DNA of 60,989 nucleotides from the NCBI GenBank assembly GCA_017428765.1, contig JAFRQF010000008.1:1-60989 (forward strand), written 5' to 3'. The position numbers were made by a program, and so were the translations under genes. The notes under the pieces are model-generated. The model was not told where the DNA came from. It was given only the letters and a program-made list of their open reading frames with translations, and made no database searches. Shown one piece after another: positions 44,322 through 53,256 of the stretch; the first letter of the stretch is position 1; every line of letters starts with the position of its first letter. This stretch comes from Erysipelotrichaceae bacterium. Its GTDB lineage: Bacteria > Bacillota_I > Bacilli_A > Erysipelotrichales > Erysipelotrichaceae.

Positions 44322-45185
44322 CTAACAGTTTCCGGGATGGACATAGTCCAGGTTTTCTCTTGCAATTTCGCAAAGCCGATAGACGGTCTCGACCTTCGTC
44401 GGTTTTTTCTCCGTCATATGAAAGCGCGGAAAGAAACGCGATATATGCAAGGGCACCTTTCGCCCGACCGGCCTGCCGTCTTCGTCTTTCAAGGAAGCGA
44501 CCCAGGAAGAAAGCTCCCGCATCTCCGCTTCGCTGTCGTTTTCTCCCGGCACGATCAGCGTCGTGAGTTCGACGTGACAGTATCTCACCGCCTCTTCAAT
44601 GAAATCCATCACCATCTTCCTGTCGCCCTTCAGCACGTCCGTATAATAGCGGTCCGTGAAACCCTTGAGATCGATGTTCATCGCATCGATGTGTTCCTTT
44701 AGCTCATCGAGCACTTTCAGACTTGCGGTACCGTTGCTGACAAGGACCGTCTTCATCCCCGCTTCATGGAACAGCTTTGCGCAATCCCGCACATATTCAT
44801 AGCAGACCAATGGTTCATTGTACGTGAAGGCGATGCCGATATTGCCTTGACTCTGGTATCGCTTGCCTATCATAAGCAGCTCCTGAGGAGAGATATACGA
44901 ACACCTGTCCGCAAGGGAAAAGGCCTCCTTTGACCAGGAGATCTCGTAGTTCTGACAGAACGGACAGCGTAAGTTGCAGCCAAAGCTTCCGATAGAAAGG
45001 ATGATGCTGCCGGGAAAGAAATGATACAGAGGTTTCTTTTCGATCGGATCTAGAGCCAGGGAAGTGATCTTTCCGTAACCCAAAGCTTCGATCTTTCCGT
45101 TTCTGTTCACCCTTGCTCCGCAGGCACCCGTCTTTCCTTCTTCGATCTGACAATGGCGGAAACAGACATCACAGACGCAAGTCAT
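44322..45185 (-). CDS. amrS: AmmeMemoRadiSam system radical SAM enzyme
   Basis: A 287-residue radical SAM protein of the AmmeMemoRadiSam class. The 4Fe-4S cluster motif is C70-x3-C74-x2-C77 (GCNLRCPFCQNYEIS), and an extra N-terminal Cys set (C5, C8, C12, C22) is present, as in related pyruvate formate-lyase activase-like enzymes. TYNEPLVCYEYVRD and TNGTASLKVLDEL are typical. Its start overlaps the Memo-AMMECR1 stop by four bases, so both are co-translated. The reaction of this system is unknown; a modification using a substrate held by the partner is suspected. Confidence 0.88.
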   Translation of the reverse strand: MTCVCDVCFRHCQIEEGKTGACGARVNRNGKIEALGYGKITSLALDPIEKKPLYHFFPGSIILSIGSFGCNLRCPFCQNYEISWSKEAFSLADRCSYISPQELLMIGKRYQSQGNIGIAFTYNEPLVCYEYVRDCAKLFHEAGMKTVLVSNGTASLKVLDELKEHIDAMNIDLKGFTDRYYTDVLKGDRKMVMDFIEEAVRYCHVELTTLIVPGENDSEAEMRELSSWVASLKDEDGRPVGRKVPLHISRFFPRFHMTEKKPTKVETVYRLCEIARENLDYVHPGNC

Positions 45186-46567
45186 CCGTGTCTCACCACC
45201 TCAAAGCGCTGCAGCCTGTAATCTTCATACGGACCGATATCGCCTTTCTCTCTTGCGATCCTGATCTGTTCTTCCGCCGTATCGACCCCGTCCAGATCCG
45301 GCAGCAGGAGCCCCTTCCTGTTTCCGCAGGAGACGATGACGCCATATCGTTTCACATCGAGCTCTTCTTTCGAATCGATGTCTTCGATCTCACCCAGAAC
45401 ATCGACACTGATGTCCAGATATTTCAGTTCTTCCGGCCGTATCGGATCGAAACGCGGATCCCGGCTGCAGGCGCTGACCGCATTGCCGATAATCTCTTCG
45501 GCGATATTTTCTCTGACAGCTGAGATCGTTCCGATGCAGCCTCTGAGCTTCCCGAACTTATGGATGGAGACGAAGGTCCCCGCCTTTCTGTTCAGCAGTT
45601 CTTCCGGACAGTCCTTCGGCAGTTTCAGAGGCTTACGGTGGATGACGAAGTGTTCTACGGCTTTTCTTGCCAGTTTCACATAGGCATCCGCATTCTCTTC
45701 TTTTTCTTTCAATCCCTGCAATATCCGTTCTTCGTACTCTTTTAAGAAATGCCGGCTTTCGTCCTCTTCCTGCGGATAGAAGCTGCAGATGCCGTATCCT
45801 ACACCGGTCACATCTTCATGCGAATACTGTTTGGCCTTCACTTGCATCCCATCAAAGACACCGGCCATGATCGTAAAAGAGCGGTGTCCGCATTCCGCCG
45901 CCTTATCCAGGAAGTCTTCTTCAAAATCGAAGAGTTCGCCAAACGAAGCCCTTGAACAGACATCCATGATCCTTTGATCGTATTCAGGCCCTTCTTTCGA
46001 AAAACCATAAGGACCATAGGTCTGCAGCTTATGCGACAAGTCGCCGCTGGCGATACAGACGACCCTTCGGCCAAGTTCTTCGCAGGCTTCTTTGATCATC
46101 ATGCCAAGACGATAGTGATCGGCCAAAGGAAGTCCCGACAGGCCGATGCGGACGATCTTTCCTTCCTTATAACGTCTGCGGATGAACCACAAAGGAACCA
46201 TGGTCCCATGATCCAGAGACGGATCCCGTTCTCCCAAAGTCCCGGCCGGAAAACCTTTTTCGTCCGCCTTATCGCAGATACGCCCGACCAGTTCGCTGTC
46301 ATATGCTTCTTCAAAGCGGATTTCAGATGCGCCGAACCTGGAAAAGGAACCGGACGCTTTCTTCTTCGGTGAGATATGAAAATAATCCGAATACATGATC
46401 GAATGCGGAGAAAAGACAAGGATAGTTTCCGGTTTCAATGAAGCGATCTCCTCCGCGACTTTTTCGTAGGCTTTTATCGTTGAAACGATCTGATCACGGC
46501 TGTCCTTCCCGATCTCCGGGATGATCATCGGCGGATGGGGCACCATGAAAGCAGCTAAAACGGACAT
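45182..46567 (-). CDS. Memo-like/AMMECR1 fusion protein (AmmeMemoRadiSam components B and A)
   Basis: A 461-residue fusion. Residues 1-265 are a Memo/extradiol dioxygenase-like domain with MVPHPPMI (H11), FSPHS (H55), LDHGTMVPL (H120) and SGDLSHK (D176, H179) as likely metal-site residues. Residues about 275-461 are AMMECR1, with the near-invariant LRGCIG at 341-346 and FDPIRPEEL. The AAAGGAGG site sets the start. Fusion of A and B next to the radical SAM gene supports one functional complex. Its biological role is not established in bacteria. Confidence 0.9.
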   Translation of the reverse strand: MSVLAAFMVPHPPMIIPEIGKDSRDQIVSTIKAYEKVAEEIASLKPETILVFSPHSIMYSDYFHISPKKKASGSFSRFGASEIRFEEAYDSELVGRICDKADEKGFPAGTLGERDPSLDHGTMVPLWFIRRRYKEGKIVRIGLSGLPLADHYRLGMMIKEACEELGRRVVCIASGDLSHKLQTYGPYGFSKEGPEYDQRIMDVCSRASFGELFDFEEDFLDKAAECGHRSFTIMAGVFDGMQVKAKQYSHEDVTGVGYGICSFYPQEEDESRHFLKEYEERILQGLKEKEENADAYVKLARKAVEHFVIHRKPLKLPKDCPEELLNRKAGTFVSIHKFGKLRGCIGTISAVRENIAEEIIGNAVSACSRDPRFDPIRPEELKYLDISVDVLGEIEDIDSKEELDVKRYGVIVSCGNRKGLLLPDLDGVDTAEEQIRIAREKGDIGPYEDYRLQRFEVVRHG

Positions 46568-46796
46568 AGAGGGCCTCCTTTCATTATCTGTATATTCTTT
46601 ACACCCTTATTATAGCGTTGAAAAAGAGGTGTCTGCGTCTGCCATATCGTATCTTTTGATGCTTTGTCGCTTACAGACAAAAGATCTTGTATCCTTCGAT
46701 TCCCGATCTGCAAGACAGATCTTAGCTAAACGATCAAGCATCCTGTTTGCATTCCCAAAGCCTTGATACTACTATGAAGAAAAAAGGAGCACATCC

Positions 46797-47120
46797 ATGA
46801 TCAAAGTCTACGGAAGTTTAAAATGTCCATACTGCGTCGTATTGAAAGAAAACCTCGACCGAAACAAGATCGAATATGATTTCATCGACATCCTGGCGAG
46901 CCTGTCAAACCTGGGAGCCTTCCTTTCCCTGCGGGACAAGGATCCTGTCTTTGACCGTCTGAAAGAGATCGAAGACATCGGCGTTCCTGCCCTGATCGAT
47001 GAAAGCGGCAAGGTCTGGATCGACTGGGAGACCTGGCTGAAAGAAAACGGCTACGAGATCTTCGTGCCGGAATCCACCTTGACTGCCCCATCCTGTTCTT
47101 TAGACAGAAAAGGCTGTTAG
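46797..47120 (+). CDS. Glutaredoxin-like protein
   Basis: A 107-residue thiol-disulfide protein. It begins MIKVYGSLKCPYC with the classical CPYC active site (C10, C13), followed by the VPALIDESG cis-proline loop that binds glutathione or a similar thiol. Two more cysteines lie near the C-terminus (CSLDRKGC). AAAGGAG is well placed before the ATG. The 229 bases upstream hold no gene, only the Memo-AMMECR1 promoter (TATAAT at 46614-46609) and a GATCTG/CAGATC hairpin. In an organism that may lack glutathione, the physiological partner is unclear. Confidence 0.85.
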   Translation: MIKVYGSLKCPYCVVLKENLDRNKIEYDFIDILASLSNLGAFLSLRDKDPVFDRLKEIEDIGVPALIDESGKVWIDWETWLKENGYEIFVPESTLTAPSCSLDRKGC

Positions 47121-47297
47121 GTGAACCTCCCATAATCTAAAGACTTATGGGGTTCTTAAGAAGTTTGCTTTTGCGTTTCCGCCTGATATATATCAGGTAA
47201 GCCTTATTCTTAACGGGCTGTCCACCTGCCCTCTAGCGTATAGGACACTCAGATCCACAACGTTACTTTTCTTTAGGATGTTACTCTGCATTATATC
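47121..47297 (-). ncRNA. Candidate structured RNA, family unknown
   Basis: A 200-base gap between convergent genes holds much more pairing than expected. Elements are CCCATAA/TTATGGG, CCTGATA/TATCAGG, a GCG-GAAA-CGC mini-hairpin, TTAAGAA/TTCTTAA enclosing the last two, and TGTCC/GGACA. A TATAAT at 47295-47290 on the minus strand could start an RNA of about 165 bases. Size would suit a 6S-like RNA, but I cannot match its conserved features. No clear T-run terminator is seen. Confidence 0.4.
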
Positions 47298-47321
47298 TTC
47301 TTTTGAATCGGAAAAATAATT

Positions 47322-48380
47322 TTACATGCGGTCGATGTATTCAAGGATCTGTTCGTGGAAGTTCTTGCGTATGAGCGCGATATTGCTTTGACGGTTTGGA
47401 TGGATGGCGTTGGTCAGAAGGACAACAGCACAGTTTCTTGCAAAATCGATATAGATCGAAGTTCCCGCAAAGCCCGTATGATACAGGCAGCAGTCTGAGA
47501 CCTTCGTACCGGCACTTGTGCTTTTATCACCGAAATACCAGCCACCCATCGTTCTGGATTCGTTGAGGCCTTCCGTATAGGATTGCCGGAAGAGCTTCAT
47601 TGTTTCCCTGCTTAAGATCTGTTCACCATGCAGCCTTCCCTCATTCAGCATCATCTGTGCGAAGTACGATAACGCTTCGATGTCCGCAAAGACACCGGCA
47701 TTGCCGGAAACACCGCCCATGATGTGGGCCTTGCCGTCATGGACCTCCCCTTGGATAACACCTCTTGCCTCGGTGACTTCGGTTGGCGCACAATCTTCTT
47801 TTCTTCCTTTTTCAGCCGCTTTATACATGATGCGCTCATTTCCGATCGCATCGAACAGGACTTCCTTCGCATAGGCTTCCATGTCACCTTTGAGCTTTTC
47901 AATGATCCTGCCCAAGAGGATGTAGTTGAAACAGGAATACTCGACTCTTTCTCCCTTTTTATAAGTACGCGGCAGACGGTATATGAAATCCAGGAGCTCT
48001 TTCTTGTCCTGACACTTCTTATATTCCTTATCATCAGCCGGATAGCCTGAGGTATGAACGATCAGATCCAATACGGTGACGTCGTCATATCTGAAGTCCG
48101 GCAGCAATTCCGAAACTTTTGTGTCAAAAGACAGAGACCCTTCTTCGATCAGCTTAGCGATCATGGTCGAAGTGGCTACGACCTTGCTTAAGCTGGCGAT
48201 ATCATAAAGCACATCGCTGCTTAAGTCCGTTTCTTTTGGAACCAGAGACTTTCTGCCATAGGAAGAATAGGCGATCTCTTTGGGTATCACGATCGAAAAA
48301 CAGGCACCGGGGATCTCCCCGCGATCGACATATCTTCTTAAGATCTCACATTCCTTCAATATGATATTCTTTACATCCAT
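47322..48380 (-). CDS. Serine hydrolase of the beta-lactamase/penicillin-binding fold
   Basis: A 352-residue class C beta-lactamase-like serine hydrolase. The nucleophile motif is S63-L-S-K66 (DIASLSKVVATS), a YSC motif stands in the position of YxN, and HTG (YHTGFAGTS) replaces KTG. AAAGGAG seven bases before the ATG fixes the start at 48380. No signal peptide is present, so it is likely an intracellular esterase or peptidase and not a resistance enzyme. The substrate is unknown. Confidence 0.8.
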   Translation of the reverse strand: MDVKNIILKECEILRRYVDRGEIPGACFSIVIPKEIAYSSYGRKSLVPKETDLSSDVLYDIASLSKVVATSTMIAKLIEEGSLSFDTKVSELLPDFRYDDVTVLDLIVHTSGYPADDKEYKKCQDKKELLDFIYRLPRTYKKGERVEYSCFNYILLGRIIEKLKGDMEAYAKEVLFDAIGNERIMYKAAEKGRKEDCAPTEVTEARGVIQGEVHDGKAHIMGGVSGNAGVFADIEALSYFAQMMLNEGRLHGEQILSRETMKLFRQSYTEGLNESRTMGGWYFGDKSTSAGTKVSDCCLYHTGFAGTSIYIDFARNCAVVLLTNAIHPNRQSNIALIRKNFHEQILEYIDRM

Positions 48381-48610
48381 TGCCGCTCTCCTTTCTGTCA
48401 TCATTCGATGCCGGTCATCGGCGGCACATAGGCCTCTTTGGACGGTACATAGGTTTCCTTTTCCGGCGTGGTGTCTTCTTTTTCTTTTGCAGATCTGATG
48501 TTTTCAGAAGCCTCATAAGCTTCTCCCTGTGTTCTGTAATCATTATCCCATAGAAAAAGGACGAGACACGAAGGTTTCGTCCGTATCGTCTGACTGATCT
48601 TTTTGAAAAA
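48381..48610 (-). pseudogene. Possible gene remnant between the hydrolase and the GH32-like gene
   Basis: In the frame that follows the GH32-like stop, an open stretch of about 65 codons runs to about 48402. Its C-terminal part is protein-like: DNDYRTQGEAYEASENIR, then PEKETYVPSKEAYVPPMTGIE. It has no usable start codon and is crossed by the GH32 terminator. An overlapping frame, MRLLKTSDLQKKKKTPRRKR, has a GGGAG site but looks artefactual. The region may be the tail of a lost gene or a chance frame. Confidence 0.25.
48554..48582 (-). terminator. Terminator of the GH32-like gene
   Basis: GGACGA and TCGTCC arms around 12 bases, followed by TTTTTC on the minus strand, about 30 bases after the stop codon. 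Confidence 0.75.
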
Positions 48611-50152
48611 CTACTCGTGGATCTTCATCGTGATGTCGGAGAAGCTCGCATTGCAGCCAAGCGAGAAGAATCCGATGTGGGCTCCGTTTATGGAGTGGCC
48701 GATCCGGCTCGTGAGACATTTCACGTCGTCCACATACAGAACGACAATCTCATTCTCACAGACCAGTTTCACGTGGTGGGTATCCTTCTGACTGAAATCA
48801 AAACTTGTGATCGCACCGGGACCGTACTTGAGAAGATCTGTGATCTCATATCCTTCGTAGTGCAGTTCGTTGCTGCGGGCATCAAGACACAAAGCCGTAT
48901 ATGTTCCGTCTTCTGCGCTGCCGCCGAAGGCAAAACCTGCGCAGCCGTCCTGATCCAAAGTCACATCCGCTTCCAGGGTCATCGTTGCCGGTCTTGTGCC
49001 TATATCGGCCAGTGCATATTCTCCTTCCTTTGCGGATAAGCTGACACTGTTTCCGTCAATTTTTACTTTTCCCTCTCTGGCTGCGATCTTGAATGGTTTG
49101 TCTGTTGCGAAGTATGTGTTGAATGTTTCCGGAGCTTTGACACCAAGTCTGCCATCTTCCAGTCTGACAAGTTCGTGGTTCATCACGTTGCCTGCCCACT
49201 GATAGATGCCGGAATCGGCAGTCAGACCGGCGCGGCCGTGCCAGCCGCACAGATAGTTATGACCGTTGAATTCAGCAGTCTTTGCCGCATAGAAGACGAA
49301 TCCGTTCCCGTCTGTAAGTCCTTTGCCATCCAGGATATTGTCTCTTGCCGGAACGAACGGACCATCCATCGAATCACTCATCGCATAATAGGTCACACAA
49401 TCCCGGCTGTAAGTCAGATACCATGTATCTCCGATATTGAAAAGATCAGGACATTCCAGCATGTACTGGGCCATCGGTGAGAAGAACGGACCGGCGAACT
49501 CCCAACTGTTCAGATCCTTGGAAGTATATCTGGCAACGACACCGCCCAGCGTATCTTCTCTGGCAGCGATCAGAAGCCAGTAGCACTGACCCCTTTCGAC
49601 CCAGAAAACTTCCGGGTCACGGAAATCATCTTTGGAATAGCCTTCCGGCGCAAAGAAGACAGGCTGTTCGTCCTTGACCCAATTTTCTCTGTCGGTGCTC
49701 GTCGCATGCATGACGCATTCCTTGCCTTTTCCGCCGTTGCCGTTATCGTTATGGCCTGTATAGAACAGATGATAGAGACCTTCCCGGTCCTGTACGACGG
49801 AGCCGGTTCCGATCGCAGGGTCAGGATCGGAGCCCCGGCCGAAATTCAGCACCATCCCATGATCCTTGTAGAAACAAAGATCTGTCGTGCTGTATTTATA
49901 TATCGGATGATAACCCTGACCGTTGTTGTCGGTATCGTACAGGTAGTAGATCTCCAACTGTCCGTCATCGGTCACAAACGGCATGACGTCGCCGACATAA
50001 CCGCCTTCCGGTATCGGATAGAGATTATAATCGACCGCCTCATAAGGCTCATCTTCGATCACGGCATTCCCGTTCGATCCGTTGGAACCGCAGGCTGTCA
50101 GAAACAGGATCACCACCAGAAGCAGCGCTGACAAACTTTTCTTATTTCGCAT
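48611..50152 (-). CDS. GH32-like secreted glycosidase lipoprotein
   Basis: A 513-residue exported lipoprotein with lipobox LTAC and anchor Cys21. Residues about 55-330 form a five-bladed propeller of the GH32/GH43 type, with GGYVGDVMPF at the nucleophile position, the RDP motif in FRDPEVFW and the acid/base Glu in ECPDLF. The C-terminal domain is a beta sandwich as in GH32 enzymes. It probably acts on beta-fructans or fructosides outside the cell. The usual WMNDPNG is absent, so specificity is uncertain. The ATG at 50152 is preferred since the upstream GTG lies in the AGGTG site. Confidence 0.82.
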   Translation of the reverse strand: MRNKKSLSALLLVVILFLTACGSNGSNGNAVIEDEPYEAVDYNLYPIPEGGYVGDVMPFVTDDGQLEIYYLYDTDNNGQGYHPIYKYSTTDLCFYKDHGMVLNFGRGSDPDPAIGTGSVVQDREGLYHLFYTGHNDNGNGGKGKECVMHATSTDRENWVKDEQPVFFAPEGYSKDDFRDPEVFWVERGQCYWLLIAAREDTLGGVVARYTSKDLNSWEFAGPFFSPMAQYMLECPDLFNIGDTWYLTYSRDCVTYYAMSDSMDGPFVPARDNILDGKGLTDGNGFVFYAAKTAEFNGHNYLCGWHGRAGLTADSGIYQWAGNVMNHELVRLEDGRLGVKAPETFNTYFATDKPFKIAAREGKVKIDGNSVSLSAKEGEYALADIGTRPATMTLEADVTLDQDGCAGFAFGGSAEDGTYTALCLDARSNELHYEGYEITDLLKYGPGAITSFDFSQKDTHHVKLVCENEIVVLYVDDVKCLTSRIGHSINGAHIGFFSLGCNASFSDITMKIHE

Positions 50153-50401
50153 ATTATTCACCTTTCCTATCTATTCCTAAGATCTGTGTTTTGGACCATT
50201 CCGTCAGATGTTTTGCTTTTTCGTAACGCAATCCGAAGACTATATAAAATTGTTGCTATGTTATTTCTTTTACATTATTTCGTTTTTTTGAATAAAATCA
50301 TAGTAGAATTTTACTTTTTCACCATATATTTTTTACATTTGCACAATTTTAGCGTTGAATCATCCCATTCAGCGATCATATTCTGTTTGGAGCACTGAAA
50401 A

Positions 50402-50419
50402 AGGCAGCCGAAACTGCCT
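50402..50419 (-). terminator. Terminator of the unknown membrane protein gene
   Basis: AGGCAG and CTGCCT around CCGAAA, followed on the minus strand by TTTTTC. The remaining 50153-50401 stretch is AT-rich with no gene; it holds the GH32-like promoter region but no clear consensus boxes. Confidence 0.8.
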
Positions 50420-50451
50420 TGCTTATGTCGTGATGTTTTATCGTTATAAAA

Positions 50452-51135
50452 CTAACTTTTAAACAGACTGCCGATCCCTTCAAAGATATTTTCTTCCTTG
50501 CTGATATCGATCTCAGTCGCTGCCGATTTCCAGTAGTCGCACATGCTGTTGATGAAATCGATCTTCAGCGATTCAAAAGTAGTTCCCGCTTCTTTGGCTG
50601 TTTTTCCTTCTTTCAGCAGTTCGTGATCTTTGACATACGTCAGCATCCGCCATTCGATCTGATGACGGTTGCGCAAGTGGCGGTACCACGTTTCCCGGAA
50701 TTGTTTGATCCTGATATACTGGTTGATCAGATACGCAAAGATCAGCGGGACCAGGATCGCGGCATACAGATAGATGTTGTTCCACTCACTGTCGTTCAAG
50801 AGCCATTCCTTGCTGGTGATAAGGAACAGAGCTAAAAACGGTATGGACAGGATGACGAGCAGGACCAGCAGTTTATAAAAATAATATTTGAGCCTGTTGG
50901 AAGACTCTTTGTATTTTTCATACTCATAAGTCTGCAGCAGCATGTCGAAGAATTTCTGGTAGAAGGATCCTTCTTTCTTGTTTTCCTCGGACTTCCAGAT
51001 GCTTACAAAATAATCAAAGACTTCTCCTTTGATCGATTCTTTCTTTTTCACCTTGAAAACCCCCGATATGATCGCGATCGCCAGGACCGCGATCGCAGGA
51101 ACGGCCAGATTCATCAAATAGATCTTGTAACTCAT
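50452..51135 (-). CDS. Membrane protein of unknown function
   Basis: A 227-residue protein with an N-terminal hydrophobic helix (LAVPAIAVLAIAIISGVF), a charged cytoplasmic stretch of about 60 residues, two close helices (LLVLLVILSIPFLALFLITS and IYLYAAILVPLIFAYLI), and a basic then acidic C-terminal domain. I recognise no family. It is single, with its own terminator. The size and helix arrangement would suit a small integral scaffold or channel-like protein, but nothing decides this. Confidence 0.6.
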   Translation of the reverse strand: MSYKIYLMNLAVPAIAVLAIAIISGVFKVKKKESIKGEVFDYFVSIWKSEENKKEGSFYQKFFDMLLQTYEYEKYKESSNRLKYYFYKLLVLLVILSIPFLALFLITSKEWLLNDSEWNNIYLYAAILVPLIFAYLINQYIRIKQFRETWYRHLRNRHQIEWRMLTYVKDHELLKEGKTAKEAGTTFESLKIDFINSMCDYWKSAATEIDISKEENIFEGIGSLFKS

Positions 51136-51282
51136 ATTCCTACCTCACACCTGTTTATAATGATTTCGCTCTTTCCCATTAAAAAAACATTCATCTTCTT
51201 TAACTGAAACCATTATACCGCATCCGCTTTTTCGTTCCTACCTGACGAAGATGTTCGCTGAAAGATCGAAACGCTGCATTCA

Positions 51283-51311
51283 AAAAAGAACAGGCTCTTG
51301 CGAGTCTGTCC
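51283..51311 (-). terminator. lysS terminator
   Basis: GAACAGGCTC and GAGTCTGTCC arms with one mismatch and one G-T pair around TTGC, followed by TTTTTTG on the minus strand. Confidence 0.8.
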
Positions 51312-51319
51312 TTGTGTGT

Positions 51320-53242
51320 TTAGTATAATTTAGCTCCTGCCGGGATGTGATCATCGACCTGAAGCAGATGTAGCTTTTCCGCACCTTCTTCATGATGAAC
51401 CGCAGAGATCAACATGCCGCAGGAATCGATGCCCATCATGGCTTTCGAGGGCAGGTTGACGATGGCGATGCAGGTCTTGCCGATGAGCTCTTCCGGTTCA
51501 TAGTATTCATGGATGCCGGAAAGAATGGTCCTCGGCGTATCCGTTCCGTCATTGAGCGTGAACTTCAGGAGTTTCTTTGACTTCGGCACTGCTTCGCAAG
51601 CCAATACTTTGACTGCACGGAAATCGGACTTGGCGAAGGCATCGAAGTCGACCATCTCTTCAAATAACGGTTCGATCTCGACCTTGGAGAAGTCGATGAC
51701 TTCGTTCGTATTTTCGATCTTTCTGACCGTATTCTTTTCACCCTCTCTTGGCTTCATCGTCGGGAATAATAAGACTTCTCGGATCGAGTCCGTACCCGCC
51801 AGTAACATCACGAATCTGTCGATACCAATACCGATACCGCCTGTCGGAGGCATGCCGTATTCCAGAGCTTCGACATAGTCTAAGTCCATATCGCTGGCTT
51901 CATCATCGCCCAGTTCTTTGGCCTTGAGCTGGTTCTCGAATCTCTCATACTGGTCGATCGGATCGTTGAGCTCGGTGAAGGCGTTGGCATATTCGGTACC
52001 GTTGATGTATAACTCGAATCGTAACGTGAATCTCGGATCTTCCGGATCCTTCTTTGCCAGAGGTGAGATCTCTAACGGATGGCCATAGACGAAGACCGGA
52101 CCGGTCATGTCTTCTTCACAAAGTGTTTCGAAGAGGTTATTGATGATGTGACCTAAATCATGCTCGTGCTTCTGCAGTTCGATGTGGAACGTCTTGCAGA
52201 CTTCTTCCGCTTCTTCCAGAGAGATGTTTCTGAAATCCTTGCCGGTCTTTTCGTTGACGGCGTCGGTCATGTTGACTCTCTTGAACGGCGCTTTTAAGGA
52301 GATCGAATGATCACCGGTCTGCAGTTCGGTAGTGCCTAAGACCTTCATCGATACTTCTTCAAAGAGGTCTTCACACAGCTTCATCATACCTTCGAGATCT
52401 GAGTAGGCAACATAGGCTTCGACGGTCGTGAATTCCGGATTGTGCTTTAAGTCCATGCCTTCGTTACGGAAAAGTCTTCCGATCTCATAGACTCCTTCCA
52501 TGCCGCCGACGATCAGTCTCTTCAGGTAGAGCTCCGTCGCGATACGTAAGTAGAATTCCTTGTTCAATGCGTTGTGGTGCGTGATGAACGGTCTTGCGCT
52601 CGCTCCGCCCAGGATCGGGTTGAGCACCGGCGTCTCGACTTCGACAAGACCCTGTCTGTCAAAGTTCTGCTGGATGGCACGGATGATGCGCGGTCTTAAG
52701 AAGGCGATCCTTCTTGCCTCGTCGTTCATGATCAGATCGACATATCTTCTTCTGTATCTTTCTTCGACATCGGTCAGACCGTGGAACTTCTCCGGCAGCG
52801 GTCTTAAGGCCTTGGATAAGTGGGTATATTCCTTTACATAGACAGACAGCTCACCCTTTGGGTTGTTGTCGTTCGGATTCGTTCTGTAGACGACGCCTTT
52901 GACACCGATGATATCACCGATATCGTTGGCCTTGACCAGTTCATAAACTTCCTCGCCGACATCGGCCTTGTTGATGACGAGCTGTATCTGACCGTCCTTG
53001 TCGAGGATATGCATGAAGCACATCTTGCCCATCCTTCTCTTGGACATGATACGGCCGGCGATCGAGACTTCGACATTCTTTGTTTCCAGCTCTTCCTTAT
53101 TGAAACCGTCGTAATCTTCTCTGATCGATTTTGAATTGGCAGTTCTTTCATAAGCGTGGCCAAACGGATCGATGCCCTTGGCACGCAGGTCTTCCATCTT
53201 CTGACGTCTGACTTTTTCCTGATCGTTGAATTCTCTCTCCAT
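51320..53242 (-). CDS. lysS: Lysyl-tRNA synthetase fused to a C-terminal tRNA-binding domain
   Basis: Class II lysyl-tRNA synthetase of 640 residues, about 145 longer than the usual 495. The normal part has the OB-fold anticodon domain, motif 1 region RYRRRYVDLI, motif 2 FRNEGMDLKHNPEFT and motif 3 GIGIGIDRFVMLL. After a linker, the last about 105 residues are a tRNA-binding OB domain of the Trbp111/MetG C-terminal type (DFRAVKVLACEAVPKSKKLLKF, SGIHEYYEPEELIGKTC, LPSKAMMGIDSCGMLIS). This should raise tRNA affinity. Expression is controlled by a T-box upstream. Confidence 0.95.
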   Translation of the reverse strand: MEREFNDQEKVRRQKMEDLRAKGIDPFGHAYERTANSKSIREDYDGFNKEELETKNVEVSIAGRIMSKRRMGKMCFMHILDKDGQIQLVINKADVGEEVYELVKANDIGDIIGVKGVVYRTNPNDNNPKGELSVYVKEYTHLSKALRPLPEKFHGLTDVEERYRRRYVDLIMNDEARRIAFLRPRIIRAIQQNFDRQGLVEVETPVLNPILGGASARPFITHHNALNKEFYLRIATELYLKRLIVGGMEGVYEIGRLFRNEGMDLKHNPEFTTVEAYVAYSDLEGMMKLCEDLFEEVSMKVLGTTELQTGDHSISLKAPFKRVNMTDAVNEKTGKDFRNISLEEAEEVCKTFHIELQKHEHDLGHIINNLFETLCEEDMTGPVFVYGHPLEISPLAKKDPEDPRFTLRFELYINGTEYANAFTELNDPIDQYERFENQLKAKELGDDEASDMDLDYVEALEYGMPPTGGIGIGIDRFVMLLAGTDSIREVLLFPTMKPREGEKNTVRKIENTNEVIDFSKVEIEPLFEEMVDFDAFAKSDFRAVKVLACEAVPKSKKLLKFTLNDGTDTPRTILSGIHEYYEPEELIGKTCIAIVNLPSKAMMGIDSCGMLISAVHHEEGAEKLHLLQVDDHIPAGAKLY

Positions 53243-53256
53243 TTTTCTTTCCTTTC

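Noticed and set aside
44134..44373. Frame of 79 codons overlapping the zinc-ribbon and radical SAM genes
   Set aside because: It overlaps both true genes in another frame, is rich in Arg, Lys and Cys without motif, and has no ribosome site.
47110..47165. M-box (magnesium) riboswitch on the plus strand, suggested by TTAGGTGA and CTCC
   Set aside because: The following conserved blocks and spacing are missing, and no magnesium transporter gene follows on that strand.
47322..48380. Antibiotic-resistance beta-lactamase
   Set aside because: The SxxK motif fits the fold, but there is no signal peptide and KTG is replaced by HTG; an intracellular serine hydrolase is more likely.
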